The position numbers and the translations under genes were made by a program. This document shows positions 23,621-36,321 of a stretch of 64,000 nt of DNA, piece after piece; within the stretch, counting starts at the first letter, position 1; each line of letters begins with the position of its first letter. Source of the DNA: Bubalus kerabau (taxonomy: Eukaryota > Chordata > Mammalia > Artiodactyla > Bovidae); the NCBI RefSeq assembly GCF_029407905.1, contig NC_073627.1, positions 159,655,697 to 159,719,696 on the forward strand, given 5' to 3'. The notes beneath the pieces are model-generated. The model saw only the letters and a list, made by a program, of their open reading frames with translations. It made no database searches and was not told the DNA's origin.

Positions 23621-24490
23621 TTGAGTTAAAAATCACATCTTTCATGGGCATGCACATAGTCCAGCAAATGTGTGCTGCCTTCTACATTTCTAGGCATATA
23701 TGGGGACTTTACAAAACTAGCTATGGACATCTTATTCCACAGGTTTTCCTTAGAAGCATTTTAGAAGCTTCTACTGTTATTATTAATTCAGACAGAGTCA
23801 ATGTTACACAAAAAAAAGGTTGATTTTTTTCTGCAAAAAAACAGGTTGCTTGTTTAGAGATGAGTCAGGTCAAATAAAGACAATCCCTGTGAATGGAACA
23901 TTTTTAGAGATGTTCCCCACAGATCAAATAGTAACAATAATGGGGGACACAGTGCTTTTTATAGTGCTGTGAACATATAATGCCTGCTTCTCCAGTGGAT
24001 AGATTCCTATTTTTCCATGGTTGTGAAGTTATTTTTAAGGCTCAGCAGGACTGGCGTGAGGATAGGACAAGTTTAAACCCCACAAAACTGACCGTTCTTA
24101 CCTAGATTCAGTATTAAAAAAAAAATGCTACTATTGTGCAAACCTTAATCTCAAAAGTTCTGAAAATGTAAATTCTCATTTTATCCTTTTTATTAGTATT
24201 CTCATTGCCTTTATGGATGAGGAAAATTTAAGAGATCCTTACTTTGCTATTCTAGAAGTGCTTCTCCTTTATCCCTTTTCATAGATCAAGTTTTGTTAAA
24301 ATTTTCCATATTACTACTTCTGTCTTTGTTATTCCATATTTTGAATATATTCATCATGATTGTTTAAAAATCTTGCCTACTAACTCCAGCATATATATTA
24401 ACTATAAGTTTCTTTTAATTTTCTCTTGCTTTTCATTCATATGGTCTTGCCTCTTTGTAATACCTAGTAATTTTTATTTGAATTATGTGC
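23621..24490. other. unassigned sequence
   Basis: About 0.9 kb with no family recognised. The 83-codon frame at 23,572-23,823 starts in the L1 and has no motif. The part at 23,640-24,110 is less AT-rich than its neighbours and could be an old ERV-derived piece; not shown. Confidence 0.35.
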
Positions 24491-24492
24491 CT

Positions 24493-24514
24493 ATACACAC
24501 ACACACACACATAT
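24493..24514. repeat. (CA)n microsatellite
   Basis: Short pure CA run followed by TA-rich sequence. Confidence 0.85.
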
Positions 24515-26074
24515 ATGTACACGTATATAAACACATTATGGAGTATCTGGATGTTATATTCTTCTCCCAGAGATAATGCATTATTTCCTGTTCTAGACAA
24601 TCAAGCAGCTCTGAATTACCTTAATTAGATCAAAGTTAGCTTAAGCCTGAGTTTCAAGTTTTGAATGGTTCTATTTACCTCTGGGTCACCTCTGTTTCAG
24701 AGACATAGCCCTTGGCAATCTTTAAAGACTGATCACTGTGAATCTTCCCTACTGTCTTGAACTGTAAATATTTGTGCAACAGAGCTTAAATCTTGATTCC
24801 AGACATCATCCTTTTTCCCTCTGTCCAAAATTGTAAAATGCCTCCACAAGCAAAGCAGCTGTACAATTTCAGTTCAGCTTTTTTTTTTTTCAATGTTCCA
24901 ATTTCTCCAGAATCTTTGCCTCTCTATTTCTCATTTAAGTATCTTTCTAATATTTTAAAATAGACCATTTTTTCAATATTTTATAAATAAAAAATCTTGT
25001 TTTTACCAAAATTGTTTTCATCGTCTTATGTGAAAGACCAATTATGAATGCAGTGGGTTTTCCATTCATGCTGACATGGGCAAATGTTATTTCCTGAGTA
25101 GTAACCTATTTCATTTATATTCTATGTTGATTGTGAGACATACAATTAATTTTTATAAATACATAATTACAAACTAAGGAATATTCAAGTCTCAATTTTA
25201 TCAAACTTGTAAATTACAACTTAGTTGACTTTGCATGTGAGGTCATAAATTTAGCATTCCTTAATTTCTTTTTCTGGTCTCAAACTGACTAATTTAAAAT
25301 TCCTCACTTGGCTCTGATTCAAATGTATATATATTTTTCTTCAAAGGTTGATGGAAAGTTAATGAATTACATCTATGAATTTACACTATTTGCAACATTT
25401 ATGTTCATTACATTTTTATTTTGGAATCATAATGTAATATTTCATACAGTTTTAAACTGTGGTGCTCAATTTTATCTGATTCCCATTTTTGTTTTCTTTT
25501 GTTTTTCTTACAAAAGCTATTAATTGGAGAAAAGTGTAAAATAATGCTAGCAGCATCTTTTATAAATTGGATATAAATGAATTCCTATGAACAAATATCT
25601 ACATTTGAAATGTTCAGAAATCTAGGTTATCCCTTACTAATTCTATTTAGAATTACTCAAACAGGTAGAAATGAAATAAAACATGCAGAAAGTTACAAAA
25701 TGATAAAATTAAACTTTTTAGGTAATCATATTACTATTTTTCTTTACAGTTATGTTGATTTCAAATTAAATTTTAATATAATGTTACTAGTTTGGGATCA
25801 GAAAATATGTGTTCTGACATACAGCACACTAATTTCTGTCAATATAATCTTCTTTTCAACAAGTTACTTAATAATCAATTCTTATTTCTTTTACTGTAAA
25901 ATAACATTACAGAACATTTCCTATTTCTATACATGTGCTTAGAGGAATTATATTCAATTTGCACAGAACTCTAGAAATGAAGACATTGATGTTTTCATTC
26001 TATACATAAGAATCAGGTATCAAGAATAAATCATTAGGTGTATGTGCATGTATGTGTGTATATGATTATTTTTG
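24515..26074. other. unassigned AT-rich sequence
   Basis: About 1.6 kb. The 121-codon frame at 25,577-25,942 is the longest non-repeat frame in the area, but it is Ile/Asn/Phe/Tyr-rich as expected for chance translation of AT-rich DNA. No motif, no coding signal that I can see. Confidence 0.4.
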
Positions 26075-26560
26075 TGATATAATTTTAGACTTAGAGAAAA
26101 GTTGGAAAAATAGTACACAGATTCATATATCCTGTATTCAGACTCATCAAATAAAGTGTTCCCAATTTGTCTTAATATCATCATTCTTTCCCTCTATCTT
26201 CATGTCTCTGTTTTTCTCTCTTCTTTTCTTTCTCTTTCTCCAAACATGTCATTGTGAATAATATACATATATACATTTTTCCTATACAGTTTTAGTCAGA
26301 TACATAATATCTTTTTATCCCTCAGTACTTCAGTACATATTTCCTAAGAAAGAGAGTTCTATTATACAACCACAATTATCAAAATCAATATATTTAACAC
26401 TGAATCAATGCCATCATCTAACTGTTCATTTAACAAAGTCCATACATAAATTTATTCAATTGTCCAAATATTGTTCTTTAAAATTATTTTGTTTCTCTAG
26501 TCTAGGAGGTAGTCTAGGATCAATAATTGCATTTGCCTGTTGTCTTTCTTAGTTATCCAC
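26075..26560. mobile_element. old L1-like 3' UTR fragment
   Basis: The stretch AGAGAAAAGTTGGAAAAATA, later AATTGTCCAAATATTGTTCT and GTCTAGGATCAATAATTGCA, resembles an L1ME-type 3' UTR. Highly diverged; orientation not decided. Confidence 0.5.
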
Positions 26561-26639
26561 TATATGAAAAACCTTCAAAATGTTTTTGTCTTACATTTTA
26601 AAACAACATAATCGAAAAAACACAACAAAAAAACAATGA

Positions 26640-26748
26640 TCTCTGACCTTGTAAATGCTAAAATCTTTAAAGCCTCTAACTTTCCTACTGGTAAGATGGG
26701 TTATTGTAATAATTAAATGAGGTACAACACATTAAACGTTCAGCAAAA
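26640..26748 (+). mobile_element. MIR fragment
   Basis: GGTAAGATGGGTTATTGTAA followed by TAATTAAATGAGGTACAACA corresponds to the MIR 3' half (AAAATGGG..ATAATAAT..GGATTAAATGAG). Confidence 0.6.
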
Positions 26749-26775
26749 CAATGGAACAAAAATGCTATTTAAAAT

Positions 26776-27194
26776 CATGTGAGAGTCAGACTATGAAGAA
26801 AGCTGAGCACCGAAGAATTGATGCTTTTGAACTGTGGTGTTGGAGAAGACTCTTGAGAATCCCTTGGACTGCAAGGAGATCCAACCAGTCCATTCTAAAG
26901 GAGATCAGCCCTGGGTGTCCTTTGGAAGGAATGATGCTAAAACTGAAACTCCAATACTTTGGCCACTTCACACGAAGAGTTGACTCATTGGAAAAGACTC
27001 TGATGCTGGGAGGGATTGGGGGCAGGAAGAGAGGGGTACGACAGAGGATGAGATGGCTGGATGGCATCACCGACTCGATGGACGTGAGTTTGAGTGAACT
27101 CCAGGAGATGGTGATGGACAGGGAGGCCTGGCGTGCTGCAATTCATGGGGTCGCAAAGAGTCGGACACGACTGAGTGACTGAACTGAACTGAAC
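26776..27194 (+). mobile_element. BovB LINE, 3' 0.4 kb
   Basis: 5'-truncated at ATGTGAGAGTCAGACTATGA and intact to the GAACT tail. The 143-codon frame is the terminal BovB ORF segment ([18 protein letters not shown] ... [17 protein letters not shown]). No catalytic residues remain. Confidence 0.97.
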
Positions 27195-27834
27195 AGCAAT
27201 GCATGTGATACACTCAAAACAAAATTAAATAGAGATATTGGTTTTATTTGGAAAGATAAGTATTTTTAAATAGTTGAAATAGGGTTTTATTTTGAAGAAT
27301 AATTTCTCCCCTTTAGATTATCCTCTATTTTTCCTATTCAAATTTGTATTTTATAGATTGAAATTTAAATAGATTAATGGCCTGATTGAATAGTAAATTA
27401 ATACATTTTCAATCTGTCTCTGCTGAAAACACTTGATAAGAACCTGTGAGATACTCTAAGATACTCCATTTCTATAGTGAATCTTGGCTATCTATAAAGT
27501 CTCTTTCAATTTTGGAATTTTATGATGCTATGGTTTTATGTCAGATATCTGAGGATTAGGTAGACATCAATTATAGAAACATTTATTATCCTAAATTAGG
27601 CTCTTCAAATGTTTTAACACATGTTAATACTAAGTTGTGTAAAACCTTAAAATATTACTCAGGGATTTTCTTCATGTTTTTAATTTTTGTACCTTACTCT
27701 TCTAAAATGTGTACAGCATACATTGTGTAAGGACACAAAAACAATCTTGATAGTTTTGATTAATGCCCTGATCAACTTAATATTTCTCTTATATTAAGTA
27801 TTATCTACCCATGATAAAATTATTATAATAGGCA
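27195..27834. other. unassigned AT-rich sequence
   Basis: No gene or repeat recognised. Confidence 0.4.
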
Positions 27835-28050
27835 AAAATTGACTGAGTATGCACCATCTGTCAAGTACTATGGTAAGCTCAATACACATATTTTCTTACG
27901 TATCCTTAAACAATTTTTATATTAATATGAGGTTTTATTATAATTTTATAACATAGGAACATGAACTATGTATAGATTATATTACTAAAATTAATTGCTA
28001 ATTAACGAGAAAGCAGTTAAAGTCAGATCAGCTGATTTATAAGTCCTCTT
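27835..28050 (-). mobile_element. MIR, antisense, weak
   Basis: Antisense MIR-like order: TGACTGAGTATGCACCATCT, GGTAAGCTCAATACACATAT, then a decayed middle. Strongly diverged. Confidence 0.45.
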
Positions 28051-28289
28051 TTCCTCCCATGCTAGATTATTCTAAAACTTGTTCTATAAATTGGTGTTCT
28101 GAACAAAATTATTTAATTGCCAAAAACTCTTTTACATCACAATGTTATATTATCTCAGCAGTCAATTTAAATCAAATAGAATTAAATATAACAAAATTTA
28201 TTATCATGTATAACTAGAAGTCCAAAGTGAAGATAAGTTTCAGGGTTGAATTAACTTAAAGAATTTATTTTGGTTCACTTCTCTTTACC

Positions 28290-28866
28290 TCAGTTCAGTT
28301 CAGTTCAGTCACTCAGTCGTGTACAACTCTTTGCAGCCCCACGAATCTCAGTACACCAGATCTCCCTGTCCATTACTAACTCCCGGAGTTCACCCAAACT
28401 CATGTCCATTGACTCGGTGATGCCATCCAGCCATCTCATCTTCTGTCATCCCCTTCTCTTCCTGAACCCAATCCCTCCCAGCATCAGGGTCTTTTCTAAT
28501 GAGTCAACTCTTCGCCATGAGATGGCCAAAGTATTGGAGTCTCAGCTTCAACATCAGTCCTTCAAATTAACACCCAGGACTGATCTCCTTTAGGGTGGAC
28601 TGGTTGGATTTCCTTGCAATCCAAGAGACTCTCACGAGTCTTCTCCAACACCACAGTTCAAAAACATCAATTCTTTGGTGCTCAGCTTTCTTCACAGTCC
28701 AATGCTCATATCCATACATGACCACTGGAAAAACCATAGCCTTGACTAGACGGACCTTTGTTGGCAAAGTAATGTCTCTGCTTTTGAATATGCTATCTAG
28801 GTTGGTCATAACTTTCCTTCCAAGGAGTTGGTGTCTTTTAATTTCATGGCTGCAATCACCATCTGC
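28290..28866 (-). mobile_element. BovB LINE, antisense, 3' 0.6 kb
   Basis: Reverse-complement BovB from the tail (TTCAGTTCAGTTCAGTCACT) to CATGGCTGCAATCACCATCT. The frames at 28,567-28,809 (minus) are the BovB ORF end; plus-strand frames are shadows. Confidence 0.97.
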
Positions 28867-29656
28867 TAACCTCCTCTAATTCTCAGCTTCATTCTCAGGT
28901 TAGTAGTCAAAGGAATGTATCACTTAACTGAACAACAATGTCCAAAACCAAACACAATGAAGTGCTTCTTCCTAAAGATCAGAATGAAAACAAAAGCATA
29001 AAACACATCAGAAAACGTATTATTTTATTTCTGAATCACAGGCCTGTTGGCAAATGTAATTTTATCAGAAGGCAATGCTATACACTCCTTAACTTAGTTC
29101 TATGACCCTAAAACAAAAAAGAAGATGGCCACGATCAACTTAGACCAGCCAGACCACTCAGCACCCTGAATCTACTTTTTAACATAATGGAATGGGATAG
29201 AATCTTGTGGAAATAAGAACTGTTTTCCTTCAAAGTGTTTTTTATATTTATCACAAACATTAATACAATAAATTTATCTGAGAATTTCTAAAGTAAGCTA
29301 TTTAATTTTAAATACCTCACTATTTTCTCAAAACACATGACAGTGGCTCATTGTTTCCTAGGATAGCTATTGGCATAACTAGAGACCTTAAGTCTATTGC
29401 AAAATGTGGTGTTATATTCTGTTCTATCCTAATAATTCTCAAAAAAAATTATAGGAAATAGTAATTGCCTTCCACAAAACAGATTACCAACCCCTCCCCC
29501 ACACACATATATACAAACCCATACTCCACAAATATTAGCAGAACTCTGTAAGATCTGTAGATAAGAGGTCTGGAAAAAGCTATTTTATCATTTGGTGATG
29601 GTTCATACCTGTCCAGTGACAACTGTATCTGAGTAATGTTTTAACACTAGATATAA
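28867..29656. other. unassigned sequence
   Basis: No gene or repeat recognised. Confidence 0.4.
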
Positions 29657-29794
29657 GCGTGCTGCGGTTCATGGGGTCACAAAGATTCAGACACGACTGA
29701 GCCACTGAACTGAACAAAATAAGCCTGGCATGCTGCAGTACATGGGGTCGCAAAGAGTCAGACACATGGAGAAACTGAACTGAACTGAACTGAA
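29657..29794 (+). mobile_element. two tandem BovB 3' tails
   Basis: Copy 1 (29,657-29,715) is the last 60 bp of BovB, ending GCCACTGAACTGAAC. Copy 2 (29,723-29,794) repeats the same terminal region from GCCTGGCATGCTGCAGTACA to three GAACT units. They are separated by only about 7 bp. Confidence 0.92.
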
Positions 29795-30732
29795 ATAAAT
29801 CACAAAGATTTAATAATGTCCACTTAGGAACTTGGACAGTAATATTGCAAAACTAGTTTAAAACCTATCATTAAATCTCTTCAATTTCACAATCTCAAAT
29901 AGTATTCTTTATTTTCTTTCATATATGTGTTTGCCATTGTGTTGAAAATTCAATCAGAAATTATAGAAAAATGTTCCACCAGGATGCCTTCTACTTGTCA
30001 TCTAAAATCTGTCAATAAAATAAATCTAGGAATGAAAAAATTTCTGAACTTGTGAGAATGTATACAATGTGTCAGAGTCACACAGGGATTTTTTAATATA
30101 TTATCTGGTTTTATATTAACAGTAATCCTATAAAATAGTTATTATTCTCATTTTCCAGTTAAGGGGTATTAAACACTTTACCTCCAATTTCAAAATTTAT
30201 AATTATAAATTACTATAAAAATTAAACCTCCTGTAGCATCATAACTAGACTCACTGATAAAACATAATTGTTACACCTTTCTTTTCAGTTTCAGTTTACT
30301 CATTGACTAGGCCAATATTCTATATCTAAGTATTTAATATTCTTTTTTTCTAAATGATTCCATCATTAGTTTCTATTGCATACTAAGGATTCAGATCAAT
30401 GCCAATGATGCAGAAAATCTGGGTAATAGTTGTTAACTGAATTGAGGAATAAAGATATAAATGTTGTGCTAACATTCTCAGATGGAAATCTTGCAATCCA
30501 TGTAAAATAATGCTGAAATGGCTAATTAAATGATTATCTATGATAACCTAGTACAAAATGTCTATAGAAGTCAAAGCTTAAGGAAAATATATTTATGTTG
30601 TAAATATAAATATCAATAATTCGAGGATCATGGGGAATTGTGGGTATCTCTGAGTTAAAGAGAAAATTACTGACCAGATCAAGTACCTAGGGTGAAATTA
30701 ATGGGCTTTCTATAAATATACTTGGACGTTCA
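29795..30732. other. unassigned, with a weak antisense MIR
   Basis: At about 30,060-30,195 the order GTCACACAGGGATTTTTTAA, AGTAATCCTATAAAATAGTT, ATTCTCATTTTCCAGTTAAG looks like a decayed antisense MIR. The remainder is unassigned AT-rich DNA. Confidence 0.4.
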
Positions 30733-30935
30733 TATGATGCTCAGTGGTAAAGAATACCCCTACAATGCAGGAGATGCTGGTTCAATTCCTGGGTCAGGAA
30801 GATCCCCTGGAGAAGGAAATAGCAACCCATTCCAGTATTCTTGCCTGGCAAATCCCATGGACAGAGGAGACTGGCAGGCTGCAATCTACGGGATCACAAG
30901 AATTAGACATGACTTATCAACTCAACAACAACAGT
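30733..30935 (+). mobile_element. Bov-tA SINE
   Basis: It has a damaged head (ATGATGCTCAGTGGTAAAGA), a B-box-like GGTTCAATTCC, the linker GGAAGATCCCCTGGAGAAGG and a Bov-A body ending near ACTTATCAACTCAACAACAA. The first bases of the head are missing. Confidence 0.93.
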
Positions 30936-30971
30936 ACTTCGATTCCCTGATCTTTTCACTACAGGACTAAG

Positions 30972-31037
30972 TTTGCTGCTGGTGTTAAGTCACTCCAGTC
31001 GTGTCCGACTCTATGCGACCCTATAGACGGCAGCCTA
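30972..31037 (-). mobile_element. Bov-A2 fragment, antisense
   Basis: The 66-bp piece TTTGCTGCTGGTGTTAAGTC ... CTATAGACGGCAGCCTA equals the 3' end of Bov-A2 in reverse complement. Confidence 0.85.
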
Positions 31038-32517
31038 TGATTAAGAATCTTTAAATTTGATCATAGGCATCGCCAAATTATAATTTCAGAATAATGGAAA
31101 AGCTTACCTGTTGCTACAAGAAAAAGTCAGCTGAAGTTACATAAAGAGAATTGAAATGAGGATGTCTGATAATATAGGGAAAACCAGAGTTCCCTAATGC
31201 CCTATCCAATACTGCACCTTGCTTGCTTGTCCACTGAAGGCTCTTTTCTGCATTGAGACTTCCATTCCTTCCTTACAATTTTGTTATTTTTTGCCTCAGT
31301 AATTTTTTTGCAAAAGCAATACAGTTCCACTTATGCTTCCCTACACTGTCTTCAGAACTACAGTCAGGTCCAAGTGTGTCCTAAGAAGGAAAATAAAATA
31401 GCAAAACAACATAAAGCAGTCCTCTGGGTGCATCTGAGGTATGAGATTTCTCTAATAATGTTGGAGAAATATAATTTCAGTTGCCCTCATTAGGGTTCAA
31501 AGTTCTATGGATAATAGATTGTTTCATTCTAATATTTTGTATGTAAACAGAGAGTTGTCTCAAAGGTGACCCATGTTAGAATATGTAAGATCTGCAAAAG
31601 TCCTTTCAATAGTGTAGAAATAGAAATAAAAATATTTGGGAAATTAAAAATATTAAGTGAATTTAGCTTGAGTTCAGTTTATGCAACCTCTATTTAAAAT
31701 GCACAAGAGACAAAGAAATCAATCACTCAGAGCTTGAGTGGACAACCAGCAACTTTGAAAATTACCTTAGTCATAATGTGAAATACTATAGTTTAAATGA
31801 TTATTTTCATTTCCATGGGATGGTAATAGATATAGGGTGGCAAAAAAAGTCTCTTGATATTTTGCTATCAGGGGCCATGTAACTCTAGTTACCACTTGGG
31901 GATAGAGATGATGTAAAAATCATGACCTGACCTAGAGGGAATTTAGCTGGTGGATATTTTGGCATATATTACTGTATTATATTTCAATAATGCACTTTGT
32001 TCCTGAATCTGCAAATTTTATTTCTTTTCTGATTTACCCTCTTTCTATAGTCATGAAACCATGTATGCCTTTGCAACTGCTATAGTAACAGATTGAACTA
32101 TTTATGAGAAACAATCCTGTTCTCTCATATTACCTGCAGGTACAACCTTAGTGATCCTGGCTTCCTTGCTGGCTATTCTGATTCCCTCAACTCCTGCTAC
32201 AGTGTTTCTTCTTTGATACAAGACACATACACCCCTATTTGAAATTAGCCTGGGACAACCAAAAATGGGGAGGAGGTAAAACTTCATGGGTAAATACTTG
32301 ATCAGTGAGAGACTTGAGTCAGTGGATAATTTTTTTTCCCCTCCCACATTCATGGCCTGTGGGATGATGATGATCCTGCATCATCCTGCATCCAATGATG
32401 CAGTTTATATGGCTTCTTAAAAGACATACAATGGATTTAAATAGTCAGTTGGACATCTCAGCAGTCAATTGTAATGCAACTTTGCATGGGCTTTTCTGTC
32501 TTTTTCACTTTTCTTTT
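31038..32517. other. unassigned sequence
   Basis: About 1.5 kb without recognised genes or repeats. The 83-codon antisense frame at 32,102-32,353 (contains GCPRLISNRGVCVLYQRR) is in a slightly less AT-rich stretch; I do not recognise it. Confidence 0.35.
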
Positions 32518-33089
32518 TTGCAGTCATGAAATTAAAAGACACTTACTCCTTGGAAGGAAAGTTATGACCAACCTAGATAGCATATTGAAAAACAGAGACA
32601 TTACTTTGCCAACAAAGGTCCGTCCAGTCAAGGCTATGGTTTTTCCAGTGGTCATGTATGGATGTGAGAGTTGGACTGTGAAGAAGGCTGAGCACTGAAG
32701 AATTGATGCTTTTGAACTGTGGTGTTGGAGAAGACTCTTGAGAGTCCCTTGGACTGCAAGGAGATCCAACCAGTCCATTATGAAGGAGATCAGCTCTGGG
32801 ATTTCTTTGGAAGGAACAATGTTAAAGCTGAAACTCCAGTACTTTGGCCACCTCATGCTAAGAGTTGACTCATTGGAAAAGACTCTGATGCTGGGAGGGA
32901 TTGGGGGCAAGAGGAGAAGGGGACGACAGAGGATGAGATGGCTGGATGGCATCACTGACTCGATGGACGTGAGTTTGTGTGAACTCCAGGAGTTGGTGAT
33001 GGACAGGGAGGCCTGGCGTGCTGCGATTCACGGGGTCGCAAAGAGTCGGACACGACTGAGAGACTAAACTGAACTGAACTGAACTGAAC
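32518..33089 (+). mobile_element. BovB LINE, 3' 0.57 kb
   Basis: Starts at TGCAGTCATGAAATTAAAAG and ends in four GAACT units. The frames at 32,474-32,698 and 32,738-33,067 are the BovB ORF C-terminal part, broken by a stop at AEH*. CpG sites such as GTCGGACACGACTGAG are kept, suggesting a relatively young copy. Confidence 0.97.
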
Positions 33090-34189
33090 ACCTACTTATT
33101 GAGTTATACTGACTAATAAAGTAATAACATGCAAATCTTCTGTTAAACACTGTTTTCTGAGACTATAGTAAGAGGGTTGCACTAAAGATAGGATTCTAGG
33201 ACTATGAACTGGTCTGATGGCACTAAGGATCCCACTGTTGGGAGAAAGCTTGAGGTAACAACGAACAGCAGTTGTAACAACAACAGTAGCATCAAACTAT
33301 GGAAGTTGTCCTTTCGGTTTTATTTAGAATGAGAGGTAGACGGGACATAAGAAATTGGAATATGATGATTATGACATTAAATACTTGGTAAACTATACTA
33401 ATTATTATACAAATTATTATAATTTGGTACTTGGCAAATTATAATTGATTGCAGAAGTGTTATTTCTTTTAAATCCATTGATAACATTGAAAACGATAAT
33501 GATATGGCCAGGGAAGACAACAACCACTGCAATGCAGTAACACTGTCAGACACAGGGAAGGCTAGAAGCAGAATTATGACTAGTTTCTAATTTTAATGGT
33601 GACATATCTGCAAATAGGAGCACTGTTAGAAAATTGTAGGGTCCTGAGAAACAGGATAGGGCCATTTGGAAAGATGAACCTGACCATCTTGTGCCTCCAT
33701 ACTTCCCGGTGATAATTTCAGGATGACCATATGAAGAACTCACCTGAGGAAAACACCTCATCATATAAGACTGATTGTCCTTAAGATCTGCTATCATTAC
33801 CCTCATGGACTCTGTTGATTATCAAGGAAACGTCTCTTTATAGCCAGACTATGTGCCAAAGGAATTGCTAAATCAGGGAAATATATATGAAAGTGTAAAT
33901 TGAGAGTTTTGGTCTTTGGGGGCAGAAAATAAAATCAGATATGAGCACTCAACCCTCTCTACAAAGGGGTGTCTGTTATAGTAGCTTGTAGCAATACAGC
34001 TTTCTAAGGATTACAGTATATAAATATAAAATATTTTCCCGGTTCTTTTCCAAAGGGGTCTGAGGTTATTTTGTATATATATCATAGGGGAATGGGGATA
34101 TTCAGACTTTCTGAGGACTGCTAGCTACATTTTCTGAGCTGACAATTTAGTCAAATAATGTGACATATATTAATCATAATGATGCCTGA
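33090..34189. other. unassigned sequence
   Basis: About 1.1 kb. The stretch 33,480-34,110 is less AT-rich than its surroundings and includes the 86-codon antisense frame at 33,546-33,806; no family recognised. Confidence 0.35.
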
Positions 34190-34375
34190 AATTATTGTAT
34201 GTCATTTACTGACTAGATAGAATAATAAATAGTACCTTTAATTTTTCAACAAAAGTCATAGTTAGCCCTACCTTGAGGATCAGGAAATTAAATCTCAGAG
34301 AAATTAAATAACTTTATTAAAAATATCACATTACTCTAAGTGTTGGAGCCAATTCAGTTTTAGTCCACCTTGTGT
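34190..34375 (-). mobile_element. MIR, antisense, diverged
   Basis: GCCCTACCTTGAGGATCAGG, AAATTAAATCTCAGAGAAAT and AAGTGTTGGAGCCAATTCAG follow the order of an antisense MIR (gag-gaaact-gag ... TTAAgtaact ... gagccagGATTc). Confidence 0.5.
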
Positions 34376-34940
34376 ACTCTTTCACTATCATTATGCACAC
34401 TTTCACTATCATTATGTAATCATAGCATTATAAACTGTTATTTTATATTTTCATTATTAAAGAAATACATTCTCACAACTAGAAATATAAAGAATAAAGA
34501 CTAGCAAAAGAACACAGAAATTCACTCTTGACTTCATAACTTATCTATAATACCACTAGCATTATGAAATAAAGAATTTCATATAAACAGCAACAATATC
34601 AACAAAGACAATAGCAAATGCATTGAGAAATGTGAGCACTATAACAGATACACAATAAGATGACTTAATTTCTCATGGGTCATAAAATGCTTCATTGTCC
34701 AAAACTCGCTACTCAATATGCTCTCAAATTCAGAGAAAACATATCAATATGAATGCATATGTAAAAGAAATAGTACCATTTTTTAATTATCTAAATGTCA
34801 TAATAAAATTGACAAGTTGTTTCATATGAAATTGCATACTATGATCTCCGACCTTCTGGAAAAATTGTTGAATTATAACTACCTGACTAAAATCAACTTA
34901 ATTTCCCAATTCACATCTAATTAGACATTGTAACACAGTG
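34376..34940. other. unassigned AT-rich sequence
   Basis: Contains an imperfect 16-bp direct duplication CTTTCACTATCATTATG near 34,379-34,414. Nothing else seen. Confidence 0.4.
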
Positions 34941-35007
34941 TCATGGATGAAGGAGCCTGGTGGGCTATGTTCATAGAGTCGCAAAGAGTCAGCGACTTCA
35001 CTTTCAT
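34941..35007 (+). mobile_element. Bov-A fragment
   Basis: Short piece GTCATGGATGAAGGAGCCTG ... AGAGTCGCAAAGAGTCAGCG, ACTTCACTTTCAT: the 3' half of a Bov-A unit. Confidence 0.85.
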
Positions 35008-35038
35008 ATTGGATACATGAATACTATATCCAATATGA
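35004..35038. repeat. perfect 12-bp inverted repeat (hairpin)
   Basis: TCATATTGGATA (35,004-35,015) and TATCCAATATGA (35,027-35,038) are perfect reverse complements around an 11-nt loop, right at the 3' end of the Bov-A fragment. Function unknown. Confidence 0.8.
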
Positions 35039-35889
35039 TTATCCATTTATGTCTTTCAAATTGTTCAGTTAATACATCAGCATATTATTCACATTCCATA
35101 CTTTCAAATCATAAAGTATTTTCCTATGTATTTGAGATTGTTTTGCTTAAATATTAATTTATATATTTATTTAGAAATTCTGTAAAAAGCAAGTAACTTC
35201 CAGTTTGACGGCCAACATGCAAAAAACATGGAAATGATAGAAAATGAATATATATTACTCTAACCTGAAGCTATCATGAATAAACTTAGAAAACTCAATT
35301 TTTCTCTGTGCTAAAAATAAGATGCCATGATAGTAGATCACAAGGGAAAAAAAGTGATATCTGAGGACTCATAAAATCTACTTCTAATGAGTTTGTGAGA
35401 TTGAAATTTCAAATATGAAATTTTCAGCTAAAGGGAAAATATTGTTGAATCAAGTTACATCCTTTTGGGCTATGTAACAAATATTCTACATACAATAAGT
35501 TATCAGCATTATTTTAGCCAAATTACTTTATGTGTGTCTTTTTTTTTTTTTCCTTCATAGGGCTGTGGAGATACTTTCTGGCCTTTTAAATTCAATGGCT
35601 ACCTAATCAATCTTTATGAAACATTTCAACACATTACTGGAAGTTTCCCTTTTCTTAAGCTAGAATAATTCCTTTTTCATATGTTGGGTATCCCTGCTTA
35701 TTCTTTGAAAATGCATAAAAACAATGAAGAAAAAATTTTGAAAAGATTTAAGCATTGCACTTAAGTATAGAGAGCAAAATTAAAGCATCTGTTTCCATGA
35801 ATTTCATATCCTGATTTGTTTCCCCAGAATTCAATGATTTAGTTTTTTTTTCTTTTCTTTTAAATTAATATTATTGGAACACATAGAAG
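35039..35889. other. unassigned AT-rich sequence
   Basis: T-rich runs near 35,540 and 35,846; no gene or repeat recognised. Confidence 0.4.
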
Positions 35890-36118
35890 ATACATACTCC
35901 CTGGAGTCAGATTGTATGGACTTGTGTACCAGACTTTCTACCGGATGGTTGTGTGATATTGTGTGAATTTCCTCACTTCTGTGTGTCTCTTTCTTCATCA
36001 GTAAAACATTGATATTAACAGTACCTATATGTTAGGATTGCTGTGCGGATTAAATAACTGAATACATTTAAAACATTTAGGACAATGATAGGCAATTAGT
36101 AAAAGTTCAGTATCATTA
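35890..36118 (+). mobile_element. MIR SINE
   Basis: CTGGAGTCAGATTGTATGGA, then GTGTGATATTGTGTGAATTT, CTTCATCAGTAAAACATTGA, GTGCGGATTAAATAACTGAA and AGGACAATGATAGGCAATTA follow the MIR order from head to tail. Confidence 0.8.
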
Positions 36119-36321
36119 CCATTATCATTCTGTAACTAAGTATATATGCTTTTTTGTTTGTTTTTAATGTCTAAATAAAATAATGATATTAAATATTTAC
36201 CTTTGTTTTTCAAAAATATAATTGCCTTGAGGATCTTTCCATGATAGAATGTACATTTGCTTATTCCCTTCTTTTAAAGGTTCTTTACGTTTCATGTTAT
36301 TTAAATGTTCTGATTGATTTA

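Noticed and set aside
25577..25942. 121-codon frame outside repeats
   Set aside because: Composition (Ile, Asn, Phe, Tyr, Lys rich) fits chance translation of AT-rich DNA; no motif or codon pattern speaks for a gene.
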